From the NCBI RefSeq assembly GCF_000004195.4, contig NC_030683.2, positions 82,290,910-82,354,909 of the forward strand: a stretch of 64,000 nt of DNA, in the 5' to 3' direction. The notes below the pieces were generated by a model. The model was not told the origin of the DNA. It did not search any database and saw only the letters and a list, made by a program, of their open reading frames with translations. This document shows, in pieces, positions 1 through 11,375 of this stretch; positions within the stretch are counted from its first letter, which is position 1; each line of letters opens with the position of its first letter. The translations under genes and the position numbers were made by a program. This DNA is from Xenopus tropicalis. Its lineage: Eukaryota; Chordata; Amphibia; Anura; Pipidae.

Positions 1-848
1 TTAATTATGTTGGCAAGTTCCTAAGACCACTGAAGAATGGTTTTCAGCAACGCTTGTATCAGGATACCGATGGCCTTCAAAGACTTATTCGCAGAGAATT
101 ACAAGAGCTTCGCAGAAAGATATACCCATACATGGATGAGGCACACCAGAAAATCAGCAAAAATCTGGAGCAGTTACAAAGTCGCTTACTACCATACACA
201 AGTGAATTAAAAGACCAGGTGGAATGGGGAGCACAGGAGTTGCACCTTCAACTCAGGCCATATCAAGATGATCTGAAAAACTGGAAAATGGATAAACTAG
301 CTGAAAATTTCCAAGACCGCATTATTCTTCATACAGGAAGAGTTAAGGAAGTTTTTTATCCACTTACTGAACGATTAGTGAAAGAGATCCATCATGCTAC
401 AGAAGAATTACATTTAAATCTTTTACCCCATACACAAACAAACCAGGAGAAGCTAAGCCAACAGGTGCAGGAACTATCTCAAAAACTTACTAGGAATGCC
501 AGGGATCTTCATGAGAAAATCCATAAGAATCTGGATGAGCTAAAGCAGCAGTTGGTGTCTTACCCTTATCAGGTAAAAGAACAATTCCCTAACAGACACA
601 GTGGAGAACATGTAGCCCCTTATGTGGATGAGATGGCTGCTCAGGTACAGAAAGAGGTGGAGGAATTCCAAAAAAGCACTAAGATGCAGATAGAGAACTT
701 TACAAGGACCATCAATAGAGAGGCTGAGGAGATACAAAACAAGTTATCCCCTGCATCTTGGGACTTTCAAGACAGTGTTGGCTCTGTAGAAGATGTGCAA
801 GAAAAACTGGATTCTTTGTGGAAGGACATAGCCCAGAGTCTGGACTAA
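1..848 (+). CDS. apoa5: Apolipoprotein A-V, C-terminal part of last exon (5' partial)
   Basis: The frame is open from base 3 to the TAA at 846-848, giving about 281 residues with no upstream stop. The start codon, signal peptide and earlier exons lie outside the window. The protein is a chain of amphipathic helices broken by prolines (IYPYMDEAH, LLPYTSEL, LRPYQDDL), the 11/22-residue repeat plan of exchangeable apolipoproteins. Segments such as HTGRVKEVFYPL and the ending DSLWKDIAQSL correspond to HTGRFKELFHPY and DDLWEDITHSL of mammalian APOA5 rather than APOA1 or APOA4. In mammals APOA5 is a liver-secreted plasma protein that promotes lipoprotein-lipase hydrolysis of triglyceride. The neighbouring zpr1 and bud13 in the same order as in human support the assignment. 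Frog function is inferred from orthology. Confidence 0.93.
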   Translation, partial: NYVGKFLRPLKNGFQQRLYQDTDGLQRLIRRELQELRRKIYPYMDEAHQKISKNLEQLQSRLLPYTSELKDQVEWGAQELHLQLRPYQDDLKNWKMDKLAENFQDRIILHTGRVKEVFYPLTERLVKEIHHATEELHLNLLPHTQTNQEKLSQQVQELSQKLTRNARDLHEKIHKNLDELKQQLVSYPYQVKEQFPNRHSGEHVAPYVDEMAAQVQKEVEEFQKSTKMQIENFTRTINREAEEIQNKLSPASWDFQDSVGSVEDVQEKLDSLWKDIAQSLD

Positions 849-1151
849 TAATAGGGCTTGGAAGTGATAAAAATGCACCAAACATTTATGAGACCACAGT
901 AAATTCAAGGCATTCGCTTCAGCTACAGTATCACTAAGCAATTACGCTCAGTGGTCAAAGTGTAATGGTACCTATTGGTACAAAATAGCTCAAGGTTTTG
1001 TTTACAAATCAGGGACATTCCAATTTTATAATTCAGAGAGCTAAACACCACTGTATTTTTTATTTGAATTCATCCACATTTCTAATGGGATTAGGCTTAA
1101 AGCATTCTGTTTTATATTTATAAAATTGTTTATATTGTATAGTGTAATAAA
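849..1151 (+). terminator. apoa5: apoa5 3' UTR with poly(A) signal
   Basis: AT-rich sequence follows the stop. The first canonical AATAAA is at 1146-1151, about 300 bases downstream, followed by a T-rich stretch, so cleavage is expected near 1165-1180. This is inferred from the motif only. Confidence 0.55.
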
Positions 1152-3550
1152 CTGTTTTTGTAAAGCCCCTGGAGTGTAATGTACACAATGTAGAAATGTT
1201 GCCACCTTTTTCTGGAAAAAAACATAATAACCTTCCTATATGTTTGTCTTCCATCCCTAACAGTGGCATCAAGCATTATTTTTATGGGCCAAGGCAGTAA
1301 AATATTAGCCAGGTGGCAACTATAAATGCAGATGCAGGATATGTTACCAATCTGGAATTAGCCTAGAGTCAATACTTGCTCAAAATGAGTATAGGCATGT
1401 GTATATATAGCTGTATATTCATATACATGTGAAATTGATGTTTTACTGTATATATGATGTAACCATAGTAGCTATGACAAAGAAGGTGTTTGATACCAAG
1501 TGGTATTGGTCAAAAAGTCCGAGTATCTGCAGTGGATTACTTCCCATTGACATTAATGGTAAAACAGGCTGAGTGTCCTCTACTGGTGAGTTACCTGTGG
1601 TACTCACTAGTCATGTCAGTGGGAAGCTATTTGCAATGGGAAGAAGGCACCTTCATAATGTATATAAGTAGAAGTGCCTATGTGCCACTGCAGCCTATGT
1701 GCTATTACAGGTTTGCAGTTTGTAAAGCATAAATGTACACAGTCAAATGAAGTGATTTTTAGGTAGCAGAGAAGGACTGTTTCAGAAATTATAATGTGGA
1801 AACATGTTGAAAACTTAAGTGTTATGATATATTGGCCATAAACAATAATGCTTTTTTTGCTAATTATACATTTTAAGAAATATGTCTGGACGACCATTAC
1901 CACTAAAACTAAAAAAAAAAAAATGTGCGATATTCCATGTTCTAAAGTAGCACTATGTAAAGTGTAAAAGCAGTACCAATTGCTATATTTCCCAGAAATA
2001 TGTATGTATGTTAGTACACCATTATAAATGTTTCTAATATAATAAGCATTGCTGATTATTTACAGCCAATGAGCCACAACCTTCTAACACAATGTTTAAA
2101 ATAATGTTATTACATATAACATACCAATAGGCTGGTAAAAAAACACAAATAAAGCGAGGGGGAAAACAAAGCTCTAAAGAGAAGAAAAGCATTAATTTAG
2201 CTGTTTGCTATTGCAAAGCTATGTGTGCCAATACATTTTCCTTGCAATTGGTACCCAGCACCAGTGGGACAGTTCGGCCTTATTTATGCATAGTGCACAA
2301 AGTACAAATTATAGGGTGGACAGACAAAAGGGAGCTCTCGAATTATAGGGGGGTTCACCGTCAAGTTAACTTTTACAATGTAATAGAATAAGGTTACCAT
2401 CCATCCTGAGTACAGGGGATTTACCCTCTTTCAGAGCTGCTGTCCCTCTGCAAATTTGTCCCCCTGGCCAATGAGGCCCTGTGAATCCCTGGGATTTTCA
2501 GGCAATTAGACAGCCACCTAAGCAGCTCCTTCGGTGTAGAGGACTTCAATGTGCAGTGCTTTCCTGATTGGCTAGTTTGCACACTGAAGTACTCTGTGCC
2601 AGAGTTTATTTTACTCATCGCTTCTGGCTACTGTGTCACCTCAGCTTCTTACTGAACTGCTGCTTCCCAAGTTTCTGTCACTTATAATACTTTACTTAGT
2701 ACTGACGTCAAATGTACATCACAATGGTAATCTGGGGTATTACACATGGAAATGCCACTTTAGCCTGCAATGAGTTCTGGGGTTAAAGCATTCAAACCAA
2801 TAAATTAAAGCATTCAAAACATAAATATGATACTTTGAGGTAAGTCGGCTATTCCCATCATTATAATAGGCCTAAAATCCCCTCATTGCCCCCCCCCTCT
2901 TTTTGTTTTTTAGAAAGATTCTTAGTTCAAACTAAGGGAGTGGGACCCTGAGGAGTAAATTGGTGACATGGATGGGGTGAGACAACCATGTAGGGGGAGG
3001 AGTGCTGATGCAGAATGAGTTGGACCAGTGATATAGGTTGGCAGGCTGGAGGCAGAGCAAGAGAAACATTGTGTTTATGGGCAATAACAACCTGGCTTGA
3101 TTAGGAATTTTGGCCAGGTTGAGGCCATAGGTAGAATAACAGGTAGACTGGTAAATTCGCAATACTGGCTCCGGCCTTGCCTGGTGTTTTACTAGCTAGG
3201 CTGGCAAAATACTGGTTAGGTAGCAACCCTACTCCTGAAAAGTTAATAAAACACAAGATATTAATAGCATTATTCAAAAAAACACAAACATTAGCAGAAT
3301 AACCACTCATGTGGGGACCCCTCAGTATAGTACAATATACCAAACAGATATTTATAGTAGCAGTGTACCTCAGTATATGTGAGATACTTATAAATACACC
3401 AGTGAGTAGAGCACAAACCCATATAACAAAAGCTCCTCCCTCCAAGGATACCAGCTGATTCATATCCTTACACTGGAATATGAAGTTGCACAAATTTGCA
3501 TAATTCCCCCACTGTAGTAGTGACCCTAATAAGCTTTGTAGATGATTGTT
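1152..3550. other. Intergenic sequence without a recognisable gene
   Basis: No exon-like conserved frame was seen. The part around 3100-3240 resembles an interspersed sequence with a 'tggcaaccct'-type core that recurs weakly near 16807 and 17470. An A-run is at 1911-1922 and a C-run near 2889. Short open frames here give no recognisable protein. Confidence 0.5.
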
Positions 3551-3731
3551 AGGGCTCCGGCACACAGGGAAATTAGTTGCCCGTGACAAATCTCCCTGTT
3601 CGCGGGCGACTAATCTCCCCAAAATGCCATCCCACCGGCGAAAATGTAAATCGCTGGTGGGATGGCATACATGGCGGCGCGATTTCAGTGAAATCGCAGA
3701 AGTTGCCTTGAGAGGAAACCGCCCTTAGGCT
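3551..3731 (+). repeat. MITE family A, partial copy
   Basis: It begins AGGGCTCCGGCACACAGGG and continues with 'ggcgactaatctcccc', 'gccatcccaccggcg' and its inverted partner 'ctggtgggatggc'. The same blocks occur in the copies at 29112-29436 and 34391-34540. The 3' terminal repeat is degraded to 'cccttaggctcc'. Confidence 0.6.
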
Positions 3732-3956
3732 CCAATGTCTGTCCTCCTCCTAGCTGTAATATTGCACCAATTAGCTGATAGCACTCTCTTAATAATGTGC
3801 TTAGCTATAGTTCAGTAACGACATAATACGTGTAGCCATGCGATTCAGCTTGATAGCAAACAAAGTAAGTCCATGCACTCACGGTTCCTTGTAAACTCAG
3901 TCCGTTATCCACTCAGTCCGTTATCCTCCAGATGCACCTGGCCAGGTGCCTACAGT

Positions 3957-4196
3957 AATGAGCACAAGAAAAAAGGGGGAAAACAGGCACACAAAAGGAA
4001 TTGCTGGTGTAAAAAATACCTCCAACCTGTTTATTGTGTGTGTGTGTACTTTTTCCACTGATGAAGAAAGCATGTAGCTCTTGAAACGTTTGGTCTGTAT
4101 GTGCGCTCCGGAATAAACAGGTTGGAGGTATATTTTTACACCAGCAATTTCTTTTGTGTGCTTTTTTCCCAATTTTTTCTTGTGCTCATTACTTCA
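3957..4196. repeat. Foldback element with a hammerhead-like core in its loop
   Basis: Two inverted arms of about 80 bases are visible: 3957-4034 (taatgagcacaag... cctccaacctgttta) and 4113-4192 (taaacaggttggagg... cttgtgctcatta). The loop holds a short GT repeat and, at 4058-4086, CTGATGA, a small stem, then GAAACG. Arm identity is high but both arms have small indels. Confidence 0.65.
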
Positions 4197-4432
4197 GAAC
4201 TTGATGCAGACAGGCTGGTTATATAGTATGATGTTTAGGCCTTATGAGCAGTATCCTAGTTAGCTGTAGTTCAACTAAAACATAAATGAGTACTATGTGC
4301 AAACAAAAGGGATCATTTACATATTAGTACTTCAGGGGGATCATCATTTACTTATATGATGTATTATGTGTCTACGTGGTGTCACACAACCTAGTCACAC
4401 AACCTAGATCTGGCAACAAACACCAAGGGGGG

Positions 4433-4526
4433 AATTCACAAAAGTGGTGATATTGAGACAACATAAAAGTGGAAATAGATTTGTAGGATTTTCCACCTTA
4501 CTCACAAACCTCCACTTTTGTGAATT
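4433..4526. repeat. Short palindromic MITE (about 94 bp)
   Basis: The terminal inverted repeats are exact: AATTCACAAAAGTGG at 4433-4447 and its reverse complement at 4512-4526. It codes for nothing and lies 32 bases upstream of another MITE. Confidence 0.55.
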
Positions 4527-4557
4527 TGTCTTTTGAACAGACAATTTTCAGATTTTA

Positions 4558-5215
4558 GGGTTGATTCACTAAAGCTCGATAAGTTTTATCGCACACTTTT
4601 TTGCGTTAAAATTGAAGCAAAAAAAAACCTGCGCGATTCACTAAAGTATTAACGCATGCGTTAAGTTGCATATCGTGTGCGTTAAATTTCGCGCTACCGC
4701 ATGCGTTAATTTGCGCACCGAAATAATACTAACGCATGATTCACAAACGCGCTAAATATCGCATTTGTCTGTGCGAAAATTAACACCTACTTGAGGCAGG
4801 CGGTAGTTATAGAAAAGTACAGTTCATGAGCTTTTGGCAACACAATATGGACTTTGCAGTGTGATTTATTCAAGTATGTGTTGGCCCTAGAGTGACGCAG
4901 CCTCCAGTTTGCAGGGAAATGGTCATTTTCAGAATAGTAGCTTTACGAAAGTAATGCCGTGTATGGCTAATATGGCGTGCGTTTTTTTGCACACTGCGAC
5001 TATTTGTGCGCGATGCAATGATTAGCGCGTGTTACATCAAATACCGCAAGAAAATAGTCTTCGCGACTTGAATAACGCACACAGCATCGCGTCTAAATTA
5101 ACGCGTATATACTTTTAGTGAATCGTGCGCTTAAACGCGAAAAACTAGACGCGATAAAATTTTTAACGCATGCTATAAATAGCGCACGTTTTAACGCACT
5201 TTAGTGAATCGGCCC
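4558..5215. mobile_element. MITE with GGGYYGATTCACTAAAG termini (658 bp)
   Basis: The left end is GGGTTGATTCACTAAAG and the right end is CTTTAGTGAATCGGCCC, an inverted repeat with two mismatches. The interior is rich in acgca/gcgtta palindromic words (for example 'acgcatgcgtta'), which gives much self-complementarity between the halves. Flanking bases TTA and TTT suggest a decayed 3-bp target duplication. No transposase frame is present. Confidence 0.7.
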
Positions 5216-5227
5216 TTTTGTCTTTAA

Positions 5228-5500
5228 CCCTTTAAGTGCCAAGGGACGTAGATTCTACGTCCCAGGTACCAAGGGACCAAAGTGCCATGGGACGTAGAAT
5301 CTACGTCCAATGGCACTGTCGGGTTTACAAGCGCTGCGCTCGCTTTTAAAGCAGCGCAGCGCTTGTAAACCCCTCAGATCCCCCTAGGCAACGAGCAGAG
5401 TAAGACATACTCACCGATCCGGGTCCCCGAGCCGCACCGATCGCGTCGCCAGCCAATGACAGCAGTGGACACGCGTTGATGACGTGTCCACTGCTGTCCC
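5228..5500. repeat. Subterminal hairpin chain of element 1
   Basis: Successive inverted repeats: GGGACGTAGATTCTACGTCCC (5243-5263, 21-base palindrome with a 1-base centre); a 37-base hairpin at 5281-5317 with agtgcc/ggcact ends; a hairpin at 5320-5372 with arms gggtttacaagcgctgcgct and agcgcagcgcttgtaaaccc; and 5458-5497 with arms gacagcagtggacacg and cgtgtccactgctgtc. Each is exact or nearly so. Confidence 0.8.
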
Positions 5501-6052
5501 TTTAAATAGCGCCGCCTACTGTCGGCTCCCTCACTCCTGCTGCGCACTTCGGACGAGATGGAGCTCCCCTGCTGCCTTCCTGCTGGATTGATCGCCCCTG
5601 ATCGCCCCTGATCGTCTGCCTGCCTTGGGTAAGCTGAACTACAACTCTCTACCACTGTTTATTTTGCTTATTTCTATCTCAACTGTCTAAAAAATTTTTT
5701 TTTTTTTTTTTTGCATTTTTTCTTCTATCTTTGTCATTATTACACTTTTGTACACATACACACTGATTTACAACTTTCCCAAGCACACACAGACACTTAC
5801 ACACACACTTACACTTACACTTTTTTTTTTTTTTTTTTTTTTTTTTTTCTTTCTTTCTTTTCTTTTCTTTCTGTCTTTGCTTTCTTTGGCAGTCTTTTTT
5901 TTTACTAAAACTTTATTTCTGATCTTGCTCTATAATTATCTGATTTATTTGGTTGCATTTTAGTGTTTTTTTGGCATTTTCATAATTGATTTCTGTTTTT
6001 GAATTATTCTATTGCACTGTAACTTTTTGTATTGCTATTGGGTGCTGAATTT

Positions 6053-6290
6053 GCAGTGACGTTGGTGGATCCAGGGCTCTGACCACCGATTTCATTGCAA
6101 TTATTGTTCTTCTGTTGGTTTAGGTGGTTTTATTGGATTTTACGGTGTTTTATCTTTGCATTGTTCTTTATTGTGTGTTTAGTGCCCCCAAAAAGGTTGC
6201 TTTTGCAGTGACATTGGTGGATCCAGGGCTCTTACCGATTTCATTGCAACTATTGTTCTTTGATTGCTTTTAGTGGTTTTATTCCATTTG
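6053..6290 (+). repeat. Imperfect direct repeat, period about 154 bp
   Basis: 'gcagtgacgttggtggatcc' near 6053 recurs as 'gcagtgacattggtggatcc' near 6207. Both copies are followed by 'agggctct', 'ccgatttcattgcaa' and a 'gtggttttatt' segment. It lies inside element 1 just before the foldback insert. Confidence 0.65.
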
Positions 6291-6356
6291 ATTTCAGTTG
6301 TTCTAGAAAGGTCCAGAGGTGCTAAGATTGTTCTGGTAGTTTCTATTGCCAAGGGT

Positions 6357-6600
6357 TAGGCTGATGCCACACGAGGCGTAGGGCTGATTTTTTCAGCAAG
6401 TGGAAAAACGCTTGCCGAAAATTCAGCCCTACGCCTGCTACTTGTTCCTGCACCCGAATGAATGGGATACGCTCGGGTGCAGGCACGTGTAGCCGATATA
6501 CGCATGAAAACGCGAGACTTTGCATTCTCACGCGTTTTCATGCGTATATCGGCTACATGTGCCTGCACCCGAGCGTATCCCATTCATTCGGGTGCAGGCA
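6357..6600. repeat. Foldback MITE remnant nested in element 1
   Basis: It starts 'aggctgatgccacacgaggc'. A first hairpin spans about 6380-6435 (arms gcgtagggctga and tcagccctacgc). A second, nearly perfect hairpin of about 150 bases spans 6450-6599, with arms running from tgcacccgaatgaatggga to tcccattcattcgggtgca. No matching right terminal repeat follows 6600, so it appears truncated on that side. Confidence 0.65.
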
Positions 6601-6639
6601 AAAAAAAAGGGGTGCATAGAGTGCAGCCCCAATATTATG

Positions 6640-9600
6640 CATTTTCAGGTTTGGCGGCCATGTACTTATGTGCAACCAGACATAGGTATCGTTTTATTCA
6701 GGGGAACTTGCAGATTGATGGTTAGTAAGTTTTTGGTAGTTGCCATGGAGATTTTGGGGAGAAATCTAGGTTTTTTATCTGGTTTTTCCTTGATTTCTGA
6801 CCAAAATCTAGGTTTGTATCTGGTTTTTCCTTGATTTCTGACCAAAGCGCTGACTTCTGCAAGGGACTGCGGCCACAATTTTCCATGTAGAAAGAGAAGA
6901 GTGGCGTCTCTGAATAGCTGAAGGTGTGCACTTTTCGTAAATATATAGATTGTGGGGGTTATCTCACAGGTAGGGGGGGTTAACAGTGAAAAACTGCAGG
7001 TAGTGCACATAGAGCGCAGCCCCCAAAATTTCAACTGAAATTGCCCTTATGCATTGCCCCTGTTTTGGGGCATTTGGTGGCCACGTCTTTATGTGCACCC
7101 ATACATATGGGGTATCGTTTTATTCAGGGGAACTTGCAGATTGATGGTTAGTAAGTTTTTGGTAGTTGCCATGGAGATTTTGGGGAGAAATCTAGGTTTG
7201 TATCTGGTTTTTCCTTGATTTCTGACCAAAGCGCTAACTTCTGCAAGGGACTGCGGCCACAATTTTCCATGTAGAAAGAGGAGAGTGGCGTCTCTGAATA
7301 GCTGAAGGTGTGCACTTTTCAGAAATATATAGTTTGCGGGGGTTATTTCACAGGTATGGGGGTGTTTAGACTAAATAACTGCAGATAGAGCACAGCCCCC
7401 CCTTATGCATTGCCCCTGTTTGGGGGCATTTGGTGGCCACGTCTTTATGTGCACCCATACATATGGGGTATCGTTTTATTCAGGGGAACTTGCAAATTGA
7501 GGTTTAGTAAGTTTTTGGTAGTTGCCATGGAGATTTTGGGGAGAAATCTAGGTTTTTATCTGGTTTTTCCTTGATTTCTGACCAAAATCTAGGGTTGTAT
7601 CTGGTTTTTCCTTGATTTCTGACCAAAGCGCTGACTTCTGCAAGGGACTGCGGCCACAATTTTCCATGTAGAAAGAGAAGAGTGGTGTCTCTGAATAGCT
7701 GAAGGTGTGCACTTTTCGTAAATATATAGATTGTGGGGGTATCTCACAGGTAGGGGGGGTTATCACTGAAAAACTGCAGGTAGTGCACATAGAGCGCAGC
7801 CCCCAAAATTTCAACTGAAATTGCCCTTATGCATTGCCCCTGTTTTGGGGCATTTGGTGGCCACGTCTTTATGTGCACCCATACATATGGGGTATCGTTT
7901 TATTCAGGGGAACTTGCAGATTGATGGTTAGTAAGTTTTTGGTAGTTGCCATGGAGATTTTGGGGAGAAATCTAGGTTTGTATCTGGTTTTTCCTTGATT
8001 TCTGACCAAAGCGCTAACTTCTGCAAGGGACTGCGGCCACAATTTTCCATGTAGAAAGAGGAGAGTGGCGTCTCTGAATAGCTGAAGGTGTGCACTTTTC
8101 AGAAATATATAGTTTGCGGGGGTTATTTCACAGGTATGGGGGTGTTTAGACTAAATAACTGCAGATAGAGCACAGCCCCCCCTTATGCATTGCCCCTGTT
8201 TGGGGGCATTTGGTGGCCACGTCTTTATGTGCACCCATACATATGGGGTATCGTTTTATTCAGGGGAACTTGCAAATTGAGGTTTAGTAAGTTTTTGGTA
8301 GTTGCCATGGAGATTTTGGGGAGAAATCTAGGTTTTTATCTGGTTTTTCCTTGATTTCTGACCAAAATCTAGTGTTGTATCTGGTTTTTCCTTGATTTCT
8401 GACCAAAGCGCTGACTTCTGCAAGGGACTGCGGCCACAATTTTCCATGTAGAAAGAGAAGAGTGGTGTCTCTGAATAGCTGAAGGTGTGCACTTTTCGTA
8501 AATATATAGATTGTGGGGGTATCTCACAGGTAGGGGGGGTTATCACTGAAAAACTGCAGGTAGTGCACATAGAGCACAGCCCCCAAAATTTCAACTGAAA
8601 TTGCCCTTATGCATTGCCCCTGTTTTGGGGCATTTGGTGGCCACGTCTTTATGTGCACCCATACATATGGGGTATCGTTTTATTCAGGGGAACTTGCAGA
8701 TTGATGGTTAGTAAGTTTTTGGTAGTTGCCATGGAGATTTTGGGGAGAAATCTAGGTTTGTATCTAGTTTTTCCTTGATTTCTGACCAAAGCGCTGACTT
8801 CTGCAAGGGACTGCGGCCACAATTTTCCATGTAGAAAGAGAAGAGTGGTGTCTCTGAATAGCTGAAGGTTTGCACTTTTCGTAAATATATAGATTGTGGG
8901 GGTTATCTCACAGGTAGGGGGGGTTAACACTGAAAAACTGCAGGTAGTGCACATAGAGCGCAGCCCCCAAAATTTCAACTGAAATTGCCCTTATGCATTG
9001 CCCCTGTTTTGGGGCATTTGGTGGCCACGTCTTTATGTGCACCCATACATATGGGGTATCGTTTTATTCAGGGGAACTTGCAGATTGATGGTTAGTAAGT
9101 TTTTGGTAGTTGCCATGGAGATTTTGGGGAGAAATCTAGGTTTTTTATCTGGTTTTTCCTTGATTTCTGACCAAAATCTAGTGTTGTATCTGGTTTTTCC
9201 TTGATTTCTGACCAAAGCGCTGACTTCTGCAAGGGACTGCGGCCACAATTTTCCATGTAGAAAGAGAAGAGTGGTGTCTCTGAATAGCTGAAGGTGTGCA
9301 CTTTTCGTAAATATATAGATTGTGGGGGTATCTCACAGGTAGGGGGGGTTATCACTGAAAAACTGCAGGTAGTGCACATAGAGCGCAGCCCCCAAAATTT
9401 CAACTGAAATTCCCCTTATGCATTGCCCCTGTTTTGGGGCATTTGGTGGCCACGTCTTTATGTGCACCCATACATATGGGGTATCGTTTTATTCAGGGGA
9501 ACTTGCAGATTGATGGTTAGTAAGTTTTTGGTAGTTGCCATGGAGATTTTGGGGAGAAATCTAGGTTTGTATCTGGTTTTTTCTTGATTTCTGACCAAAG

Positions 9601-10690
9601 CGCTAACTTCTGCAAGGGACTGCGGCCACAATTTTCCATGTAGAAAGAGGAGAGTGGCGTCTCTGAATAGCTGAAGGTGTGCACTTTTCAGAAATATATA
9701 GTTTGCGGGGGTTATTTCACAGGTAGGGGGGGTTAACACTGAAAAACTGCAGGTAGTGCACATAGAGCGCAGCCCCCAAAATTTCAACTGAAATTGCCCT
9801 TATGCATTGCCCCTGTTTTGGGGCATTTGGTGGCCACGTCTTTATGTGCACCCATACATATGGGGTATCGTTTTATTCAGGGGAACTTGCAGATTGATGG
9901 TTAGTAAGTTTTTGGTAGTTGCCATGGAGATTTTGGGGAGAAATCTAGGTTTGTATCTAGTTTTTCCTTGATTTCTGACCAAAGCGCTGACTTCTGCAAG
10001 GGACTGCGGCCACAATTTTCCATGTAGAAAGAGAAGAGTGGTGTCTCTGAATAGCTGAAGGTTTGCACTTTTCGTAAATATATAGATTGTGGGGGTTATC
10101 TCACAGGTAGGGGGGGTTAACACTGAAAAACTGCAGGTAGTGCACATAGAGCGCAGCCCCCAAAATTTCAACTGAAATTGCCCTTATGCATTGCCCCTGT
10201 TTTGGGGCATTTGGTGGCCACGTCTTTATGTGCACCCATACATATGGGGTATCGTTTTATTCAGGGGAACTTGCAGATTGATGGTTAGTAAGTTTTTGGT
10301 AGTTGCCATGGAGATTTTGGGGAGAAATCTAGGTTTTTTATCTGGTTTTTCCTTGATTTCTGACCAAAGCGCTGACTTCTGCAAGGGACTGCGGCCACAA
10401 TTTTCCATGTAGAAAGAAAAGAGTGGTGTCTCTGAATAGCTGAAGGTGTGCACTTTTCAGAAATATATAGTTTGTGGGGGTTATTTCACAGGTAGGGGGG
10501 GTTAACACTGAAAAACTGCAGGAAGTGCACATAGAGCGCAGCCCCCACATTTTTAGCTGTAATTGCCCTTGTGCATTGCCCCTGCTTTGGAGTGTTTGGT
10601 GCCCATGTCTTTATGTGCACCCATACATATGGGGCATCATTTTATTCAGGAGAAGTTTGTCTTTCAAATATGCCTTTGTTAGAAAATTTT
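6640..10690 (+). repeat. Tandem repeat array of element 1 (10 units, higher-order structure)
   Basis: The anchor 'tatcgttttattcagggg' occurs at 6687, 7113, 7469, 7893, 8249, 8673, 9057, 9482, 9866 and 10250, with a degenerate eleventh near 10633. Spacings are 426, 356, 424, 356, 424, 384, 425, 384 and 384. Part of the length variation comes from a doubled 40-base stretch (tctggtttttccttgatttc). Units pair into near-identical 780-bp blocks at 7113-7892 and 7893-8672. The open frames on both strands inside this array are by-products of the repeat. Confidence 0.9.
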
Positions 10691-11375
10691 TATGAGATTT
10701 TTTTTTGTCAAATCCACATTTGATCATGCGTCCAAGTTTACGTTTTAGAAAAAAAAAAAAAATGTCATAAAAAGTTCCAAATTTCACAATGCACTGACAA
10801 AAGGTATTTGGCTTTTGAGTGAAAACTACATTGCACCTAGAAACCTGAAGGTCTGTAGTTTCTAAAGATACCAAACATGAGGGGATATTTTAGATTTACA
10901 TATAAGTTATGCTGCATTAACTGTTACAAGCGCTTTTCTGCTTTGTTCTGGTGTGATATTGTACTAAGTATTGCCTTAGTTTGGGGGTTACTTCTGGACA
11001 GGAACTGTGGGGTACCACCACATATTTGGTATCGTTGGACTTGGGAGTATCAGGGCTTTTACAAACAATAAAAAAAAGTGAGTAAAATTAACTTTTCTAT
11101 GGAAAAAAACCTCAAAATATACAGAAATTTTTCATAATTTTATTTTTTTTTTACATATTTCACCCAAAATACACATCATATCTCCAGAAAAGTTATAAAA
11201 TTTGGTATGTATGTCGAAGCCCAATTAGTGACGAAAAAAACGATATATAATTTCCCTAGTTTCGTGGAGGTTTTCCTACCAAAAAACATTGTTAAAGTGA
11301 ATGAGTACAAAATGCTTAAAAAACGTCTGGCACTGGGGGGAACCGAAATGACGAATTCGGCTGGCACTTAAAGGG

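Noticed and set aside
3101..3622. 173-codon minus-strand open frame with hydrophobic stretches
   Set aside because: It runs into the MITE family A copy, has no recognisable domain or splice context, and the sequence resembles interspersed repeat remains.
6640..10690. Regularly spaced repeats, considered as a CRISPR-like array
   Set aside because: Vertebrate nuclear DNA with 355-425 bp units and no short repeats with unique spacers. The array lies inside a TTAA element.
6666..10695. Recurrent 60-120 codon open frames on both strands (MKFWGLRSMC.. type)
   Set aside because: They exist only because the tandem unit recurs. Reading frames on the other strand are equally open, and no splice or promoter context is present.
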